IMG/VR virus record: IMGVR_UViG_3300022602_000349
Span: 1 to 26,930 of that record
DNA length: 26,930 nt
Source of the DNA: a virus
Direction: 5' to 3' (one strand)
Shown: positions 13,743-21,774 of the stretch, one piece after another
Layout of the letters: every line of letters starts with the position of its first letter
Numbering within the stretch: position 1 is the first letter of the stretch
Translations under genes and position numbers: made by a program
Notes under the pieces: model-generated
Databases searched by the model: none
The model's input: the letters and a program-made list of their open reading frames with translations, nothing else
What the model was told of the DNA's origin: nothing

Positions 13743-15307
13743 TATTCATCTCCTAGGTCTGCTTCTAAGTTATCTAATGTTGCTTCATCAAATCCACTAT
13801 CGTCGATATGATGTTCTTCTGGTTCTTCTAGATCAAACAAATTATTAAAAGTAGTGTTTGGGTTGACAGTTTTCTTACCTGTCGCGCCACGTGTGCCAAT
13901 AATCTGCATCCAGAATTTATTATTTTCTACAATAATCTGTTCAGCTGTTGCGCGATCGGGAGCAGCAAATATACTATCTACTACGTCTTTAAAGTATACA
14001 CGATTAAATGTTTCCTGAACTAACATATGAGGTGTTACGCCTTGATCATATTGTCTATTAGCTTCTTGTACACTGTTAATATGACTCCAAACGTTATGAC
14101 CCATTTGAATAGCATAACTAAAACTATCCCACGATGTTTTACCTTCTTTACCTATTTTGTTTAGATCGCCTGGCGCATAATAGCATACATCATTAATTTG
14201 AATACGATTACTTACTGGACTATCTGTAAAATTAGCAAACTTGCCGTCTTGTAGGACTGCATCACTAAACTTACGTTGATCTAATGCATATTTCTTATCA
14301 TCTACGCTAGGCACCATACGATATACCCATTTCTTACGATCAACAATTTCTGTTTGGATATAAATTTGCCCGTTAGCAGAAGCCAGGAATGGGCTTGCGC
14401 AATCAAAGGATATAGTAAATGCTGGGTTGACATATTTTCTTACAGCACGTTGAATATCAGTTAGCAAACAAGCCCATTCTAGCTTACTTGTACCCAAGAA
14501 GTGCATCCAATCATGAATACCTTCTTGTAGTAAATTGTCATAGCGCATGGCTACTAGACGTTTTAACACTAGATGAACATCACACATGTTCTGTCCACCC
14601 ATAGCCCAACCATTAAAATGCTTGCCTGGATATTGCTTAGGATCACAGTACTTCTTCATGCGATCATACCAATCGTCTGCATCAGCATGTGTTTCGCCCT
14701 GAAGAACGTTTAAGAACTTACAGTTACCGTTACGATTGTTAATAAACCAATCATTGTTTATGTAAGTGCCTTGTACAGCTTCTTCGTAGGTATTAATACC
14801 TGTGGCTTTACGACCTGCTGGACTACGAGCTACCCAAGCTGGAATATCCAAACACATACCATAATCCATATATGCGTCCATCCAAGTTAATACTAATTCA
14901 CGTTTCTTTTGTGCTTTAGGACAGTTTGGATCTTTCCAATCACCTTCCCAAACACCTTTACCGATTTGGAACCCACCCGAGTCACCTAAGATAAAGCTAC
15001 GCGAACGATCTCTATTACGCACCATATCTTCTTTTGGACTGTGCTTGTTAACATCTAGCTCTGCATGGCCTGCTGAATATAAGCTCCAATGATATGGAAA
15101 GTATGCGGCATCTGGATTAAGCCAGTTTAGGCCTTCGATGCCATTTTCAAAGTTAGCTGGTACGCGAGTACTTTCAACATAGGTATTACCATTAGCATCC
15201 GGAAAACGTTGTTTTCCTACGTAAGTGGCATAGAATCCACTCAATGCTGGTAGGAATACAGCATAATCTTTCTGTTTTAGGGTTAAATTATCAATCTCGT
15301 GTGTCAT
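13742..15307 (-). CDS. dpdA: DpdA-type DNA-guanine transglycosylase (TGT-like)
   Basis: A 521-residue enzyme of the tRNA-guanine transglycosylase superfamily, of the large phage type that exchanges guanine in DNA for a 7-deazaguanine. Blocks in order: FILGDSGGFQIGKG (nucleophile candidate D109 in DSGGFQ), CLDIPAWVA (152-160), KFLNVLQGETH (197-207), FNGWAMGGQN (231-240), WMHFLGTSKLEWA (267-279) and FTISFDCASPF (297-307, D302 as second Asp). These follow the TGT barrel order. The CxCxxC zinc site of bacterial Tgt is not visible, and the protein is about 140 residues longer than Tgt, as in DpdA. folE, queD and queE in the window support the DNA role over tRNA. ATG at 15307. Confidence 0.88.
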   Translation of the reverse strand: MTHEIDNLTLKQKDYAVFLPALSGFYATYVGKQRFPDANGNTYVESTRVPANFENGIEGLNWLNPDAAYFPYHWSLYSAGHAELDVNKHSPKEDMVRNRDRSRSFILGDSGGFQIGKGVWEGDWKDPNCPKAQKKRELVLTWMDAYMDYGMCLDIPAWVARSPAGRKATGINTYEEAVQGTYINNDWFINNRNGNCKFLNVLQGETHADADDWYDRMKKYCDPKQYPGKHFNGWAMGGQNMCDVHLVLKRLVAMRYDNLLQEGIHDWMHFLGTSKLEWACLLTDIQRAVRKYVNPAFTISFDCASPFLASANGQIYIQTEIVDRKKWVYRMVPSVDDKKYALDQRKFSDAVLQDGKFANFTDSPVSNRIQINDVCYYAPGDLNKIGKEGKTSWDSFSYAIQMGHNVWSHINSVQEANRQYDQGVTPHMLVQETFNRVYFKDVVDSIFAAPDRATAEQIIVENNKFWMQIIGTRGATGKKTVNPNTTFNNLFDLEEPEEHHIDDSGFDEATLDNLEADLGDE

Positions 15308-15464
15308 TTTTTAATATCTCATATGTTGTATATACTGCGTAACGTTCTGCTACGTCTGGGTTTAGTTCTAAAAAGCGATTAAACCATTCCCACTGTTCTA
15401 GTTTTTCTGCTACTAATACTGTATTACGATAGGGATTGACCTTTTCGATTCCAGTTACACTCAC
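15291..15464 (-). CDS. Hypothetical protein, 57 residues (GTG start)
   Basis: A short gene filling the gap upstream of the DpdA-type gene. It starts at GTG 15464, overlapping the upstream TGA as GTGA, and its own TGA lies 17 nt inside the transglycosylase gene. The product (MSVTGIEKVNPYRNTVLVAE ... WEWFNRFLELNPDVAERY ... TYEILKNDTRD) is hydrophilic and helical with normal composition. I recall related WEWFNRFLE.NP...A-type small proteins in marine phages, without function. No dedicated ribosome site, so coupling to the upstream gene is assumed. Confidence 0.65.
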   Translation of the reverse strand: MSVTGIEKVNPYRNTVLVAEKLEQWEWFNRFLELNPDVAERYAVYTTYEILKNDTRD

Positions 15465-15796
15465 TCTTGTTCTTCCTTGGTAAGAATATCCATCACCTGA
15501 AACTTCTCGTAGGCATCTTTAAGCCCAGGATGTTTTTCCATGCGTTCTTTAAGTGTAGCTTCTTCTCGCTGTTTTTCTATAGCCCAACGAATAGCACTAT
15601 CAGCATCCCAGCTTAGACCAACAGTTACACCTTGACTCATCAGTTGCCAACTACTACCGTCATAGACTTCTACTGATTGATTAGTGGGATTGTATCTTAA
15701 CTGCCCAACATTCAGCATACCATTATTGTAAATGTTTGGAGGATAGTTTCCTGTTACTGTTACATAGGCACTATTTGTTGCTAGGTTCTTAATCAT
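15461..15796 (-). CDS. Small virion-like protein with YDGSSW motif
   Basis: A 111-residue protein. Residues about 29-54 read VGQLRYNPTNQSVEVYDGSSWQLM, a beta motif common in phage fibre and surface proteins that display short repeated folds. The C-terminal half is a charged helix (AIRWAIEKQREEATLKERMEKHPGLKDAYEKFQ). I recognise similar proteins from cyanophages and their relatives. It may be a structural or chaperone-like protein, but this is unproven. ATG at 15796 overlaps the sulfotransferase-like gene by 8 nt. Confidence 0.65.
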   Translation of the reverse strand: MIKNLATNSAYVTVTGNYPPNIYNNGMLNVGQLRYNPTNQSVEVYDGSSWQLMSQGVTVGLSWDADSAIRWAIEKQREEATLKERMEKHPGLKDAYEKFQVMDILTKEEQE

Positions 15797-16349
15797 AAAA
15801 TTTTATACCATTAATTAACGCATAATCTTCTGCGTATACTTCTTTAATTCTATCCACTAATTTAGTATCTTTTTCTAATAACCCATTTAGGAACTTAGAT
15901 AACATTGCATGCTGTGTACTACTGTCTGCATCAACGTCAACTATATTTAGATCAATACCTTGCGTAGACAAATATTTTTGTAGTTTTTCAGCAACGCCAT
16001 GAACTCCAGCAAAGTAAACACATGATTCTTTTGGAACTGAATTAATAAAGTATACTTGTTTTTCAGTATGATCGTCAAAAATCATTCGATCAAAAACCAA
16101 TGTTGTAGTTAACCTATTCCATTCACTGATAGTAAGCTCGGGTGGATAACCTGTACTACACAGATACTGTGCCATACCGCTGACCCAACGTTTAACCGGA
16201 TCACGCAATAACACAATAACTTTCTTATTGGCTAGGTCAGTGGTTAGGAAATTATCAATTCCCCAATTATTAGCCAGCAATAGTTTACCAACGTAACTAC
16301 TAGAGTTCTTAGGGATAGGAATGTAGCGAACATCTTGACAGCTAAACAT
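15789..16349 (-). CDS. Sulfotransferase-like protein, possibly frameshifted at its 5' end
   Basis: A 186-residue protein with both PAPS-binding signatures of sulfotransferases: YIPIPKNSSSYVGKLL (9-24, 5'-phosphosulfate loop) and VIVLLRDPVKRWVSGMAQYL (44-63, 3'-phosphate site). It would move sulfate from PAPS to an unknown acceptor, perhaps a glycan. The start at ATG 16349 is suspect: the purine run GGGGGA ends right at the codon, too close for a ribosome site. A different frame opens at ATG 16402 in TAATG overlap with the clamp stop. One extra G in the run at 16351-16355 would join the two (see the separate entry). The region holding the catalytic His is not identified. Confidence 0.72.
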   Translation of the reverse strand: MFSCQDVRYIPIPKNSSSYVGKLLLANNWGIDNFLTTDLANKKVIVLLRDPVKRWVSGMAQYLCSTGYPPELTISEWNRLTTTLVFDRMIFDDHTEKQVYFINSVPKESCVYFAGVHGVAEKLQKYLSTQGIDLNIVDVDADSSTQHAMLSKFLNGLLEKDTKLVDRIKEVYAEDYALINGIKFYD

Positions 16350-16402
16350 TCCCCCGGAATAAACCCTCTAGAAGTATATTGATTAAACCAATAGTCAAAC
16401 AT
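16350..16402 (-). other. Possible 5' exon-like start of the sulfotransferase gene, out of frame
   Basis: From ATG 16402 (TAATG with the clamp stop) the frame reads MFDYWFNQYTSRGFIPG, then leaves the sulfotransferase frame at a GGGGG run (16351-16355) and ends at 16244 after 52 codons with an implausible hydrophobic tail. With six G in place of five it would continue as ...FIPGG-MFSCQDVRYIPIPKN. This may be a sequencing or assembly error, a true mutation or a programmed frameshift. Confidence 0.5.
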
Positions 16403-17139
16403 TACTTGCTTTGTGCTGGTAACAAGTAGTTGAATGTTGACAATCCTGTGTCTACACTAATTTGTAGTACACCATCGTTACTTAATCGGAATGTTTTATC
16501 ACCACTTAGACCTAAGATACTAATCACAGCCGCTACTGGAAATGCCAGTGGTTTAGACAATGCACCAGTAATACCTGATTGGAATACAAAGTTGCCTGCG
16601 TGACTGCTATGATCACCGAAGAATAATTTTAAATCTGTGCCTTCTGTTTTGGCAATAAATGTAACTTCATCGCTGTTAGCACTGGCCATGAATTTCAAAC
16701 GTTGTACGTTAGCTGCAGTTGGTTCAAACTCTACATCCCAGCTTAGTTGTTTACGTGAAATAACGCTTTTAACCTTATCTGAAATGATTTCTTGACTCAT
16801 AAAGCGATAGTCGTTTTTAAAATCGCCTGCGGCATTTTCAAAATGTAGGCCTGATGGAACTGTTGCTCCGTCTTTGTCTTGTTGTGTGTTTAGGGTAATT
16901 TGTGCATTTTCTTTGTATTCTGGAATACCTAAGATTGTGTTTAGTTTGCCTAGATTAGGCATACCAAATGTACCAACAAATTCTGGCACTGGGTTGTTTA
17001 CTTTTGCCTGTACAATAACACTACGATCCTCAGCAATTGCTTCAATGGTTGTGTCACTGGCTGTGCCTGTTACTTTAACTAGGTCAATAATGCCCAGGCC
17101 ATAAGTGTTTTTAACGATGTCTAATAGATGGTCTCTCAT
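16402..17139 (-). CDS. Sliding clamp, DNA polymerase processivity factor (gp45-like)
   Basis: A 245-residue protein with the size and strand pattern of the T4 gp45 clamp family, a ring that holds the polymerase on DNA and, in T4, also activates late transcription. The N-terminal region (MRDHLLDIVKNTYGLGIIDLVKV), VGTFGMPNLGKLNTILGIPEY and the C-terminal IGLS-like ILGLSGDKTFRLSNDGVLQISVDTGLSTFNYLLPAQ match what I know of marine-phage gp45 proteins. It lies one gene after the polymerase, has its own sigma70-type promoter and a strong AAGGAG site before ATG 17139. High confidence in the family. Confidence 0.88.
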   Translation of the reverse strand: MRDHLLDIVKNTYGLGIIDLVKVTGTASDTTIEAIAEDRSVIVQAKVNNPVPEFVGTFGMPNLGKLNTILGIPEYKENAQITLNTQQDKDGATVPSGLHFENAAGDFKNDYRFMSQEIISDKVKSVISRKQLSWDVEFEPTAANVQRLKFMASANSDEVTFIAKTEGTDLKLFFGDHSSHAGNFVFQSGITGALSKPLAFPVAAVISILGLSGDKTFRLSNDGVLQISVDTGLSTFNYLLPAQSK

Positions 17140-17160
17140 TTACTTCTCCTTTGATAGTAT

Positions 17161-17189
17161 ATTGTATATGATGTATTTAGGTTTTACAA
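17161..17189 (-). promoter_or_regulatory. Sigma70-type promoter for the clamp gene
   Basis: On the minus strand: TTGTAA (17189-17184), 17-nt spacer, TACAAT (17166-17161). Start near 17154, leader of about 15 nt carrying AAGGAG. The spacer has CCTAAATA as in the folE promoter. Confidence 0.6.
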
Positions 17190-18125
17190 TTATTTCGGTA
17201 ATATTTTTCCAAGTGCTTGATGTGCTTTTGTAGTAGTCAATTCACCTGGCTTTTTAATTTCTGCCCAACTAATATATGGAAAATCCCAATTCTTAGTTTC
17301 TCCGTCCTCTAAAGCTAATACTTCGTAGCCTAATTGGTCACAGATTTTTTGAATTACGCGAGCAGAACCGTAATTCATCTTTGCTTTTTCTGCTACTTCT
17401 GCTGATCCTACCAGATCGCAGTTGTTGTAACTAAACACAACACTGCCGCCGGCTCTAAGTAATGGCAACCACTGTGTTAGGTATGTTTCTATTTCTGATA
17501 GTGAACAATACTCAAGCAAATTCCAACATAATATAAATCCAAATTGTCCAACAGGCAACATAGGTATATCTGTATTATTATATAAACGTAATCTACTCTG
17601 ATATAGTTGCGGATATTCGCTGATTATATCCTGTGCTATTTCTGGAGTTTCTGTAGTTAGATATAATGGGTCACTGATAATCATACAGTCTACCCATTCT
17701 TTAGCTTTGGCATTATAGTGTAGTCCTGGATAATGCCAGTCACAATACTGTCTGATTCTAACTTTAATAACGTTTAACAATTTGTCATTCATACAGGGAA
17801 ATAATACTTCTTCTTTCTCTGCAAAGTTAGCCTGATACTCAGCATTATTAAACTGTTGATCTGCTACTATATCAATTTGATCATTAACAGCCGCAATTAA
17901 TTGTTCTAACTCTGTAACAATTTGTTGATGCGCTAGATTTACTGATTGATACTGACTAATAAGTTGATCAATTCGATCATCAAATCCAGAATTAAAATTA
18001 TTAATCTGAACCATTTTTAAATTAACTGATTTAGTATCTATAAATTCAGCAAGACCCTCTGGTAATGCTGATAACTGCATTTGTAGTGCATTTCTAAATG
18101 TTAATAATTCACTAACTAAGGTCAT
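17190..18125 (-). CDS. SAM-dependent methyltransferase-like protein with N-terminal coiled coil
   Basis: A 311-residue protein. Residues about 1-110 are helical with heptad character (LISQYQSVNLAHQQIVTELEQLIAAVNDQIDIV). The C-terminal part resembles a Rossmann methyltransferase: DCMIISDPLYL, FGFILCWNLLEYCSLSEIETYL (about 198-219), LLRAGGSVVFSYNNCD and a final W-containing segment. The glycine-rich SAM loop is not obvious, so binding is inferred from the motif IV to VI-like region only. It could methylate a small molecule or sugar; no target can be read. ATG at 18125 follows the polymerase stop by three bases. Confidence 0.6.
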   Translation of the reverse strand: MTLVSELLTFRNALQMQLSALPEGLAEFIDTKSVNLKMVQINNFNSGFDDRIDQLISQYQSVNLAHQQIVTELEQLIAAVNDQIDIVADQQFNNAEYQANFAEKEEVLFPCMNDKLLNVIKVRIRQYCDWHYPGLHYNAKAKEWVDCMIISDPLYLTTETPEIAQDIISEYPQLYQSRLRLYNNTDIPMLPVGQFGFILCWNLLEYCSLSEIETYLTQWLPLLRAGGSVVFSYNNCDLVGSAEVAEKAKMNYGSARVIQKICDQLGYEVLALEDGETKNWDFPYISWAEIKKPGELTTTKAHQALGKILPK

Positions 18126-18128
18126 ATT

Positions 18129-20792
18129 TTATCCAAAACTAAACAAATCATCAAAGGTCGTTTTAATATCAGTGTGAGCTGGGATATCCCATTCTAGCAC
18201 ACCTAATAGGTTTTCTACCTTTTGGTCTACAATAGTAGTTTCCATCAATCCATCATCAAATGGCAAATCCTTAAACCACTGTGGAATATGCGCTTCATCT
18301 GTAGGATAACCAACTGAAGTATAGCCCAAGGGATTATCTTTAAGTTTACACACGATAGTTTTCATGCCATCAACGATACTTGTTGAATAGTTGTCACTGT
18401 GCATACGTTTTAGGTTATTCCAATTCATAGCTGCACGCACGTGTCCTGGCATATTGGCCTTGCCTAGACGTGCTTCTTCTGCTGAATACTTGGTTAGGTT
18501 GTTTACACGTTTAGGTGTACCTTTTTCCCAAGCTGGGCGTTCTTGGAATGCAATCTTAAAATCTCGCACTTTTTCAAAGATATGCTCTTTAGGACTACCA
18601 GTTAAGGTATCCATTAAGATATCACTTAGGAAATCCTGTACTACCTTAGGAGTGTCACTGCGTTTTAAGTCTAGGCCCATGGCTTTTACTTTGCCTGGCT
18701 TATCATTTACGTCTAGGCGTTTGCCCTCTAGATCATAGATCAGCACAGCATAGCGTTTTTTCTTAATAAACAGACCCTTACTTGCTACAACTTCACGTCC
18801 GCCTTTGATAACAGCACCCATCTCTCTAGGGCAATGGAAACTACGTTCCATCATTGCCGGAAAACTTTCGTTAACTTGATCTGAGATATTGTCATAGAGT
18901 TGCACAGCAATGTCTTTATTCCATTCCATCTTGCCTTCTTCTACGTCTTTCTTAACCGCAGGCCAAGCACTAAAATAGCATGAGTCAGTGTCACCGTAGA
19001 TAATAGCTTCGCCAGTGTGATCATACTTGCCTGTGATACATTCGTTAATAAAAGCATCCATGTGTTTGGCAATAGTACGACCTGTAAGCGTAGTTGATTG
19101 CCCGATACGTTTATCAAAGAATCGACAGCCTGGATTTAATAGTGCGCCATATAGACTGTTTAAGTTAATCTTTTTAACTAATTGTCGTTTGTCCCAGAAC
19201 GCAATTTCTTCCGGGTCAGTGGCTTCTTTCTTCTTGGCCTGCAGTTCTTTACGTTCAGCATACCAACGTTTGAGCAAACTAGGTACAATAGCTTCTTTTT
19301 CAAAACTAAAAATAGTACCATTAGCACTTAAGATCCAAGGTTGATTGCTATTGAATATCATATCCCATACTTCTTTAGCAGTATGCGAAGTCAATCCAGC
19401 ATTACCTTCCCAATCAATGGTAACTTCTACTCCGGGTTTGCCTTCCATAACTGCAGTATACTCTAATGTACCAAACATGTTTTCCCATGCATCAGCAAAA
19501 CTACTACCAGCATCCATTTTTTGTTTGATGTAGTGATCAGTCATGATAGGACGCAGTTGTCCTACAATAGTTTCTGGACCCATATTCAGTGCGCGAATAG
19601 CACTTGGGTATAGTGAATTAATATCTACTGAACCAATGTATTCGTGCATGCCTTTTTTAGGATGTGCTACATACGCACCTGCGGCCTGTGTGTCTCCTTG
19701 ACTGTCACGGCCTGAACGATTCATTACTACTAAGCCCTGTTGATGTGCTTGGTTAATAATAGCCTGTTCAGTAACTGCTACCGCACCCATTGTGGTTTGT
19801 AGTAACACGGTGTTATCATGTGCAAGTTCGTTGGCTAGGTCCAAGAAGCGTAGTTTCTTATCTAATTTACCCAACAACATAGTATCTTGACGGTTGTAGT
19901 CAATAAACTTAGGAAAGTCTTTGTTGTACAGTTGATCTAATGTACCTTCATAGGCAACTTTACGTTCATCTAACTCATATTCACCAATGGCATCTAACGC
20001 ATAACTATGACGTTCTTCATAGGTGTACTTACGATATAGTTGCATATAGTCTAGATGCACACGACCAATTAGGTCAAATGTAATGTTAGTGGCACCAAAG
20101 CGTTCAAAGTCACGTTGTTTGGGATATTGACCCCATAAACACATACGGCGTGTGTCATCTTTGCTTAGGACACGTGTAATACGTCCGATGGTATAAGGGA
20201 TATCGTAGCCCTCACTGTTCCAACCGCTTAATACATCTGCATCATCTATTAGGTTAAGGAATGTATCTAACATGTCTGCTTCACGTTCAAACATAAAACA
20301 GTTATCATATTGGTCACATATTTCCTGTGCAGTTTCCCAGGTATAACCTTTTGGCGGAATAACTAATGTAACTAATTTGTCTAACCAATCTAGATATACT
20401 GAAATAGCAGTGATTGGATTAAATGGATCACTTGTTGGCGCATAACCGCGCTGCGGATCAAAGTCCACCTCAATATCCCAAAATGCTGTTTGTAATTTAG
20501 GACTGTTAGCACCTAGATAGTTGTCTTCTAGACAACGAAATACGGGATTAATATCACTTTCCCAAATGCGTTTATCGTTGTTAATGCGCAGTTCTTTATG
20601 AAATTCTTTACCGATGCGTGTGCTGAATCTGCTTACGGGTGTGTCGTAGATAGTACGATGTTTGCCTTTGGGGTCATCATAATAAAACACATAATTTGCT
20701 GGAAATTCTTTGTACTCTCTGGTACCATTGTTGCGTTCAACAATATGGATACGATCCTTGGCACGATCGTATAGTGCGTCTACATAACTCAT
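18129..20792 (-). CDS. Family B DNA polymerase with 3'-5' exonuclease (gp43-like)
   Basis: The replicative polymerase, 887 residues, close to T4 gp43 (about 900). Exonuclease domain: Exo I FWDIEVDFD (D106, E108), Exo II LSGWNSEGYDIPYT (N192, D197) and Exo III FIDYNRQDTMLL (Y299, D303). Polymerase domain: motif A VDINSLYPS (389-397), motif B KKINLNSLYG (540-549) and motif C YGDTDS (599-604). All catalytic acids are present. ATG at 20792 with AGGAG. A small hairpin with an 8-nt loop sits just before the ribosome site and recalls the T4 translational operator. A sigma70-type promoter lies at 20855-20883. Confidence 0.97.
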   Translation of the reverse strand: MSYVDALYDRAKDRIHIVERNNGTREYKEFPANYVFYYDDPKGKHRTIYDTPVSRFSTRIGKEFHKELRINNDKRIWESDINPVFRCLEDNYLGANSPKLQTAFWDIEVDFDPQRGYAPTSDPFNPITAISVYLDWLDKLVTLVIPPKGYTWETAQEICDQYDNCFMFEREADMLDTFLNLIDDADVLSGWNSEGYDIPYTIGRITRVLSKDDTRRMCLWGQYPKQRDFERFGATNITFDLIGRVHLDYMQLYRKYTYEERHSYALDAIGEYELDERKVAYEGTLDQLYNKDFPKFIDYNRQDTMLLGKLDKKLRFLDLANELAHDNTVLLQTTMGAVAVTEQAIINQAHQQGLVVMNRSGRDSQGDTQAAGAYVAHPKKGMHEYIGSVDINSLYPSAIRALNMGPETIVGQLRPIMTDHYIKQKMDAGSSFADAWENMFGTLEYTAVMEGKPGVEVTIDWEGNAGLTSHTAKEVWDMIFNSNQPWILSANGTIFSFEKEAIVPSLLKRWYAERKELQAKKKEATDPEEIAFWDKRQLVKKINLNSLYGALLNPGCRFFDKRIGQSTTLTGRTIAKHMDAFINECITGKYDHTGEAIIYGDTDSCYFSAWPAVKKDVEEGKMEWNKDIAVQLYDNISDQVNESFPAMMERSFHCPREMGAVIKGGREVVASKGLFIKKKRYAVLIYDLEGKRLDVNDKPGKVKAMGLDLKRSDTPKVVQDFLSDILMDTLTGSPKEHIFEKVRDFKIAFQERPAWEKGTPKRVNNLTKYSAEEARLGKANMPGHVRAAMNWNNLKRMHSDNYSTSIVDGMKTIVCKLKDNPLGYTSVGYPTDEAHIPQWFKDLPFDDGLMETTIVDQKVENLLGVLEWDIPAHTDIKTTFDDLFSFG

Positions 20793-20801
20793 AACTCTCC
20801 T

Positions 20802-20817
20802 GCCATTTATAGCTGGC
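20802..20817 (-). promoter_or_regulatory. Candidate translational operator hairpin before the polymerase gene
   Basis: On the minus strand GCCA-GCTATAAA-TGGC forms a 4-bp stem with an 8-nt loop, directly followed by AGGAG and the ATG. T4-type polymerases repress their own mRNA by binding a hairpin with an 8-nt loop at the same position. A 4-bp stem is weak, so this is a suggestion. Confidence 0.35.
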
Positions 20818-20854
20818 TAACTTTTCTACATGTACGTAAGTGTACGACTCTTTT

Positions 20855-20883
20855 ATTATACTTAGTTTAACGACGTTAGCCAA
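20855..20883 (-). promoter_or_regulatory. Sigma70-type promoter for the polymerase gene
   Basis: On the minus strand: TTGGCT (20883-20878), 17-nt spacer, TATAAT (20860-20855). Start near 20848, giving a leader of about 56 nt, the longest of the sigma70-type leaders here, with room for a control element. Confidence 0.55.
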
Positions 20884-21455
20884 TGGCTTATTTCGTCAAA
20901 CACTATTTGGTTTCCGTGATCATCTAAATGGTTTATCAATCCAGGATGTTTACTAAATGTTTGATTAATGTTGTATACACATGGTATATCATACCGAATA
21001 CCGTTGGCATTGTTGACCATATGAAATTGGTTTAGTTCTGGATATTCGCCTAGAATGTTTAGAATTTCTGTGCATAATAATCTAGAAATATCATTATAGT
21101 AGTCTAGTTCAAAATATCGTTCAAAATAACCTACAGCTATCTTAGCATCTGGTTCTGTACGATCCTTAAGATCACTGTAGATTAAATCTGCATCTTTATG
21201 TAACGGATCATTACTGTGAATAGGATGTGTATTGCAGTGTACTCTATTAGGGCTTGCGTGGCTGATAATTACTGCGTCATACCTAGTGAAATTAATTGAT
21301 TTGATCTGTTGTAAGATCTTGTATTCACTTACTGCGGCCTGTGCTATGTTGGTAACAGTGTGCTGTCTGGCCAGCAAGTTAGGCCATCCTAATTGATCGG
21401 GATATTTAACCTGCCAATTAGCAGCAAAACTGTCACCACATACAGCTATTTTCAT
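20862..21455 (-). CDS. SGNH-hydrolase-like protein
   Basis: A 197-residue protein beginning MKIAVCGDSFAANW, the GDS block I of SGNH hydrolases (Ser at residue 9). QAAVSEYKILQQIK fits block II, and YDAVIISHASPNRV the third strand with its polar block. A C-terminal HPGLINHLDDHGNQIV supplies His candidates. It is one of two such proteins here; the other is at 2069-2758. Ester hydrolysis is likely by family but the substrate is unknown. ATG at 21455 overlaps the dsbA-like stop (TAATG). Confidence 0.55.
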   Translation of the reverse strand: MKIAVCGDSFAANWQVKYPDQLGWPNLLARQHTVTNIAQAAVSEYKILQQIKSINFTRYDAVIISHASPNRVHCNTHPIHSNDPLHKDADLIYSDLKDRTEPDAKIAVGYFERYFELDYYNDISRLLCTEILNILGEYPELNQFHMVNNANGIRYDIPCVYNINQTFSKHPGLINHLDDHGNQIVFDEISHWLTSLN

Positions 21456-21715
21456 TAAAGCGTGCGGCCAACAGTTTCTAAGATGTCTGTAAGTTCTTCG
21501 TGATCAGCATTGGTATCTGTAAATTTACTTTTTTGTGCGATCTTAATGGCTTTTTTAAGGATAGCAGGTTTGATTTCTAGTTCTTCTGCTACTGCTTTGA
21601 TAGTATCGCTTAAGCCCGCATTTAAATCTTCAACTTCTTGCATTACTTGAATGCCTTCGTTTACTAACTGTGTTAATTTAGCTTTTTGCTCGCCTGAAAA
21701 CATACGTGATGCCAT
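21455..21715 (-). CDS. dsbA: DsbA-like double-stranded DNA-binding protein
   Basis: An 86-residue helical protein (MASRMFSGEQKAKLTQLVNEGIQVMQEVEDLNAGLSDTIKAVAEELEIKPAILKKAIKIAQ). This layout, with a long helix and the SDTIKAVAEELxIKPxxLKKA block, matches the T4 DsbA family as I know it from marine T4-like phages. T4 DsbA binds DNA near late promoters and affects late transcription. It has an early-type promoter and AAGGA before ATG 21715, fitting a regulator made before late genes. Confidence 0.75.
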   Translation of the reverse strand: MASRMFSGEQKAKLTQLVNEGIQVMQEVEDLNAGLSDTIKAVAEELEIKPAILKKAIKIAQKSKFTDTNADHEELTDILETVGRTL

Positions 21716-21740
21716 AGTTCATTCCTTTGTGTAAAAATAT

Positions 21741-21769
21741 ATTATATGTGATTAAGTTGACTTAGTCAA
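21741..21769 (-). promoter_or_regulatory. Sigma70-type promoter for the dsbA-like gene
   Basis: On the minus strand: TTGACT (21769-21764), 17-nt spacer, TATAAT (21746-21741). Start near 21734; leader of about 19 nt carries AAAGGA. Confidence 0.75.
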
Positions 21770-21774
21770 GTCTT

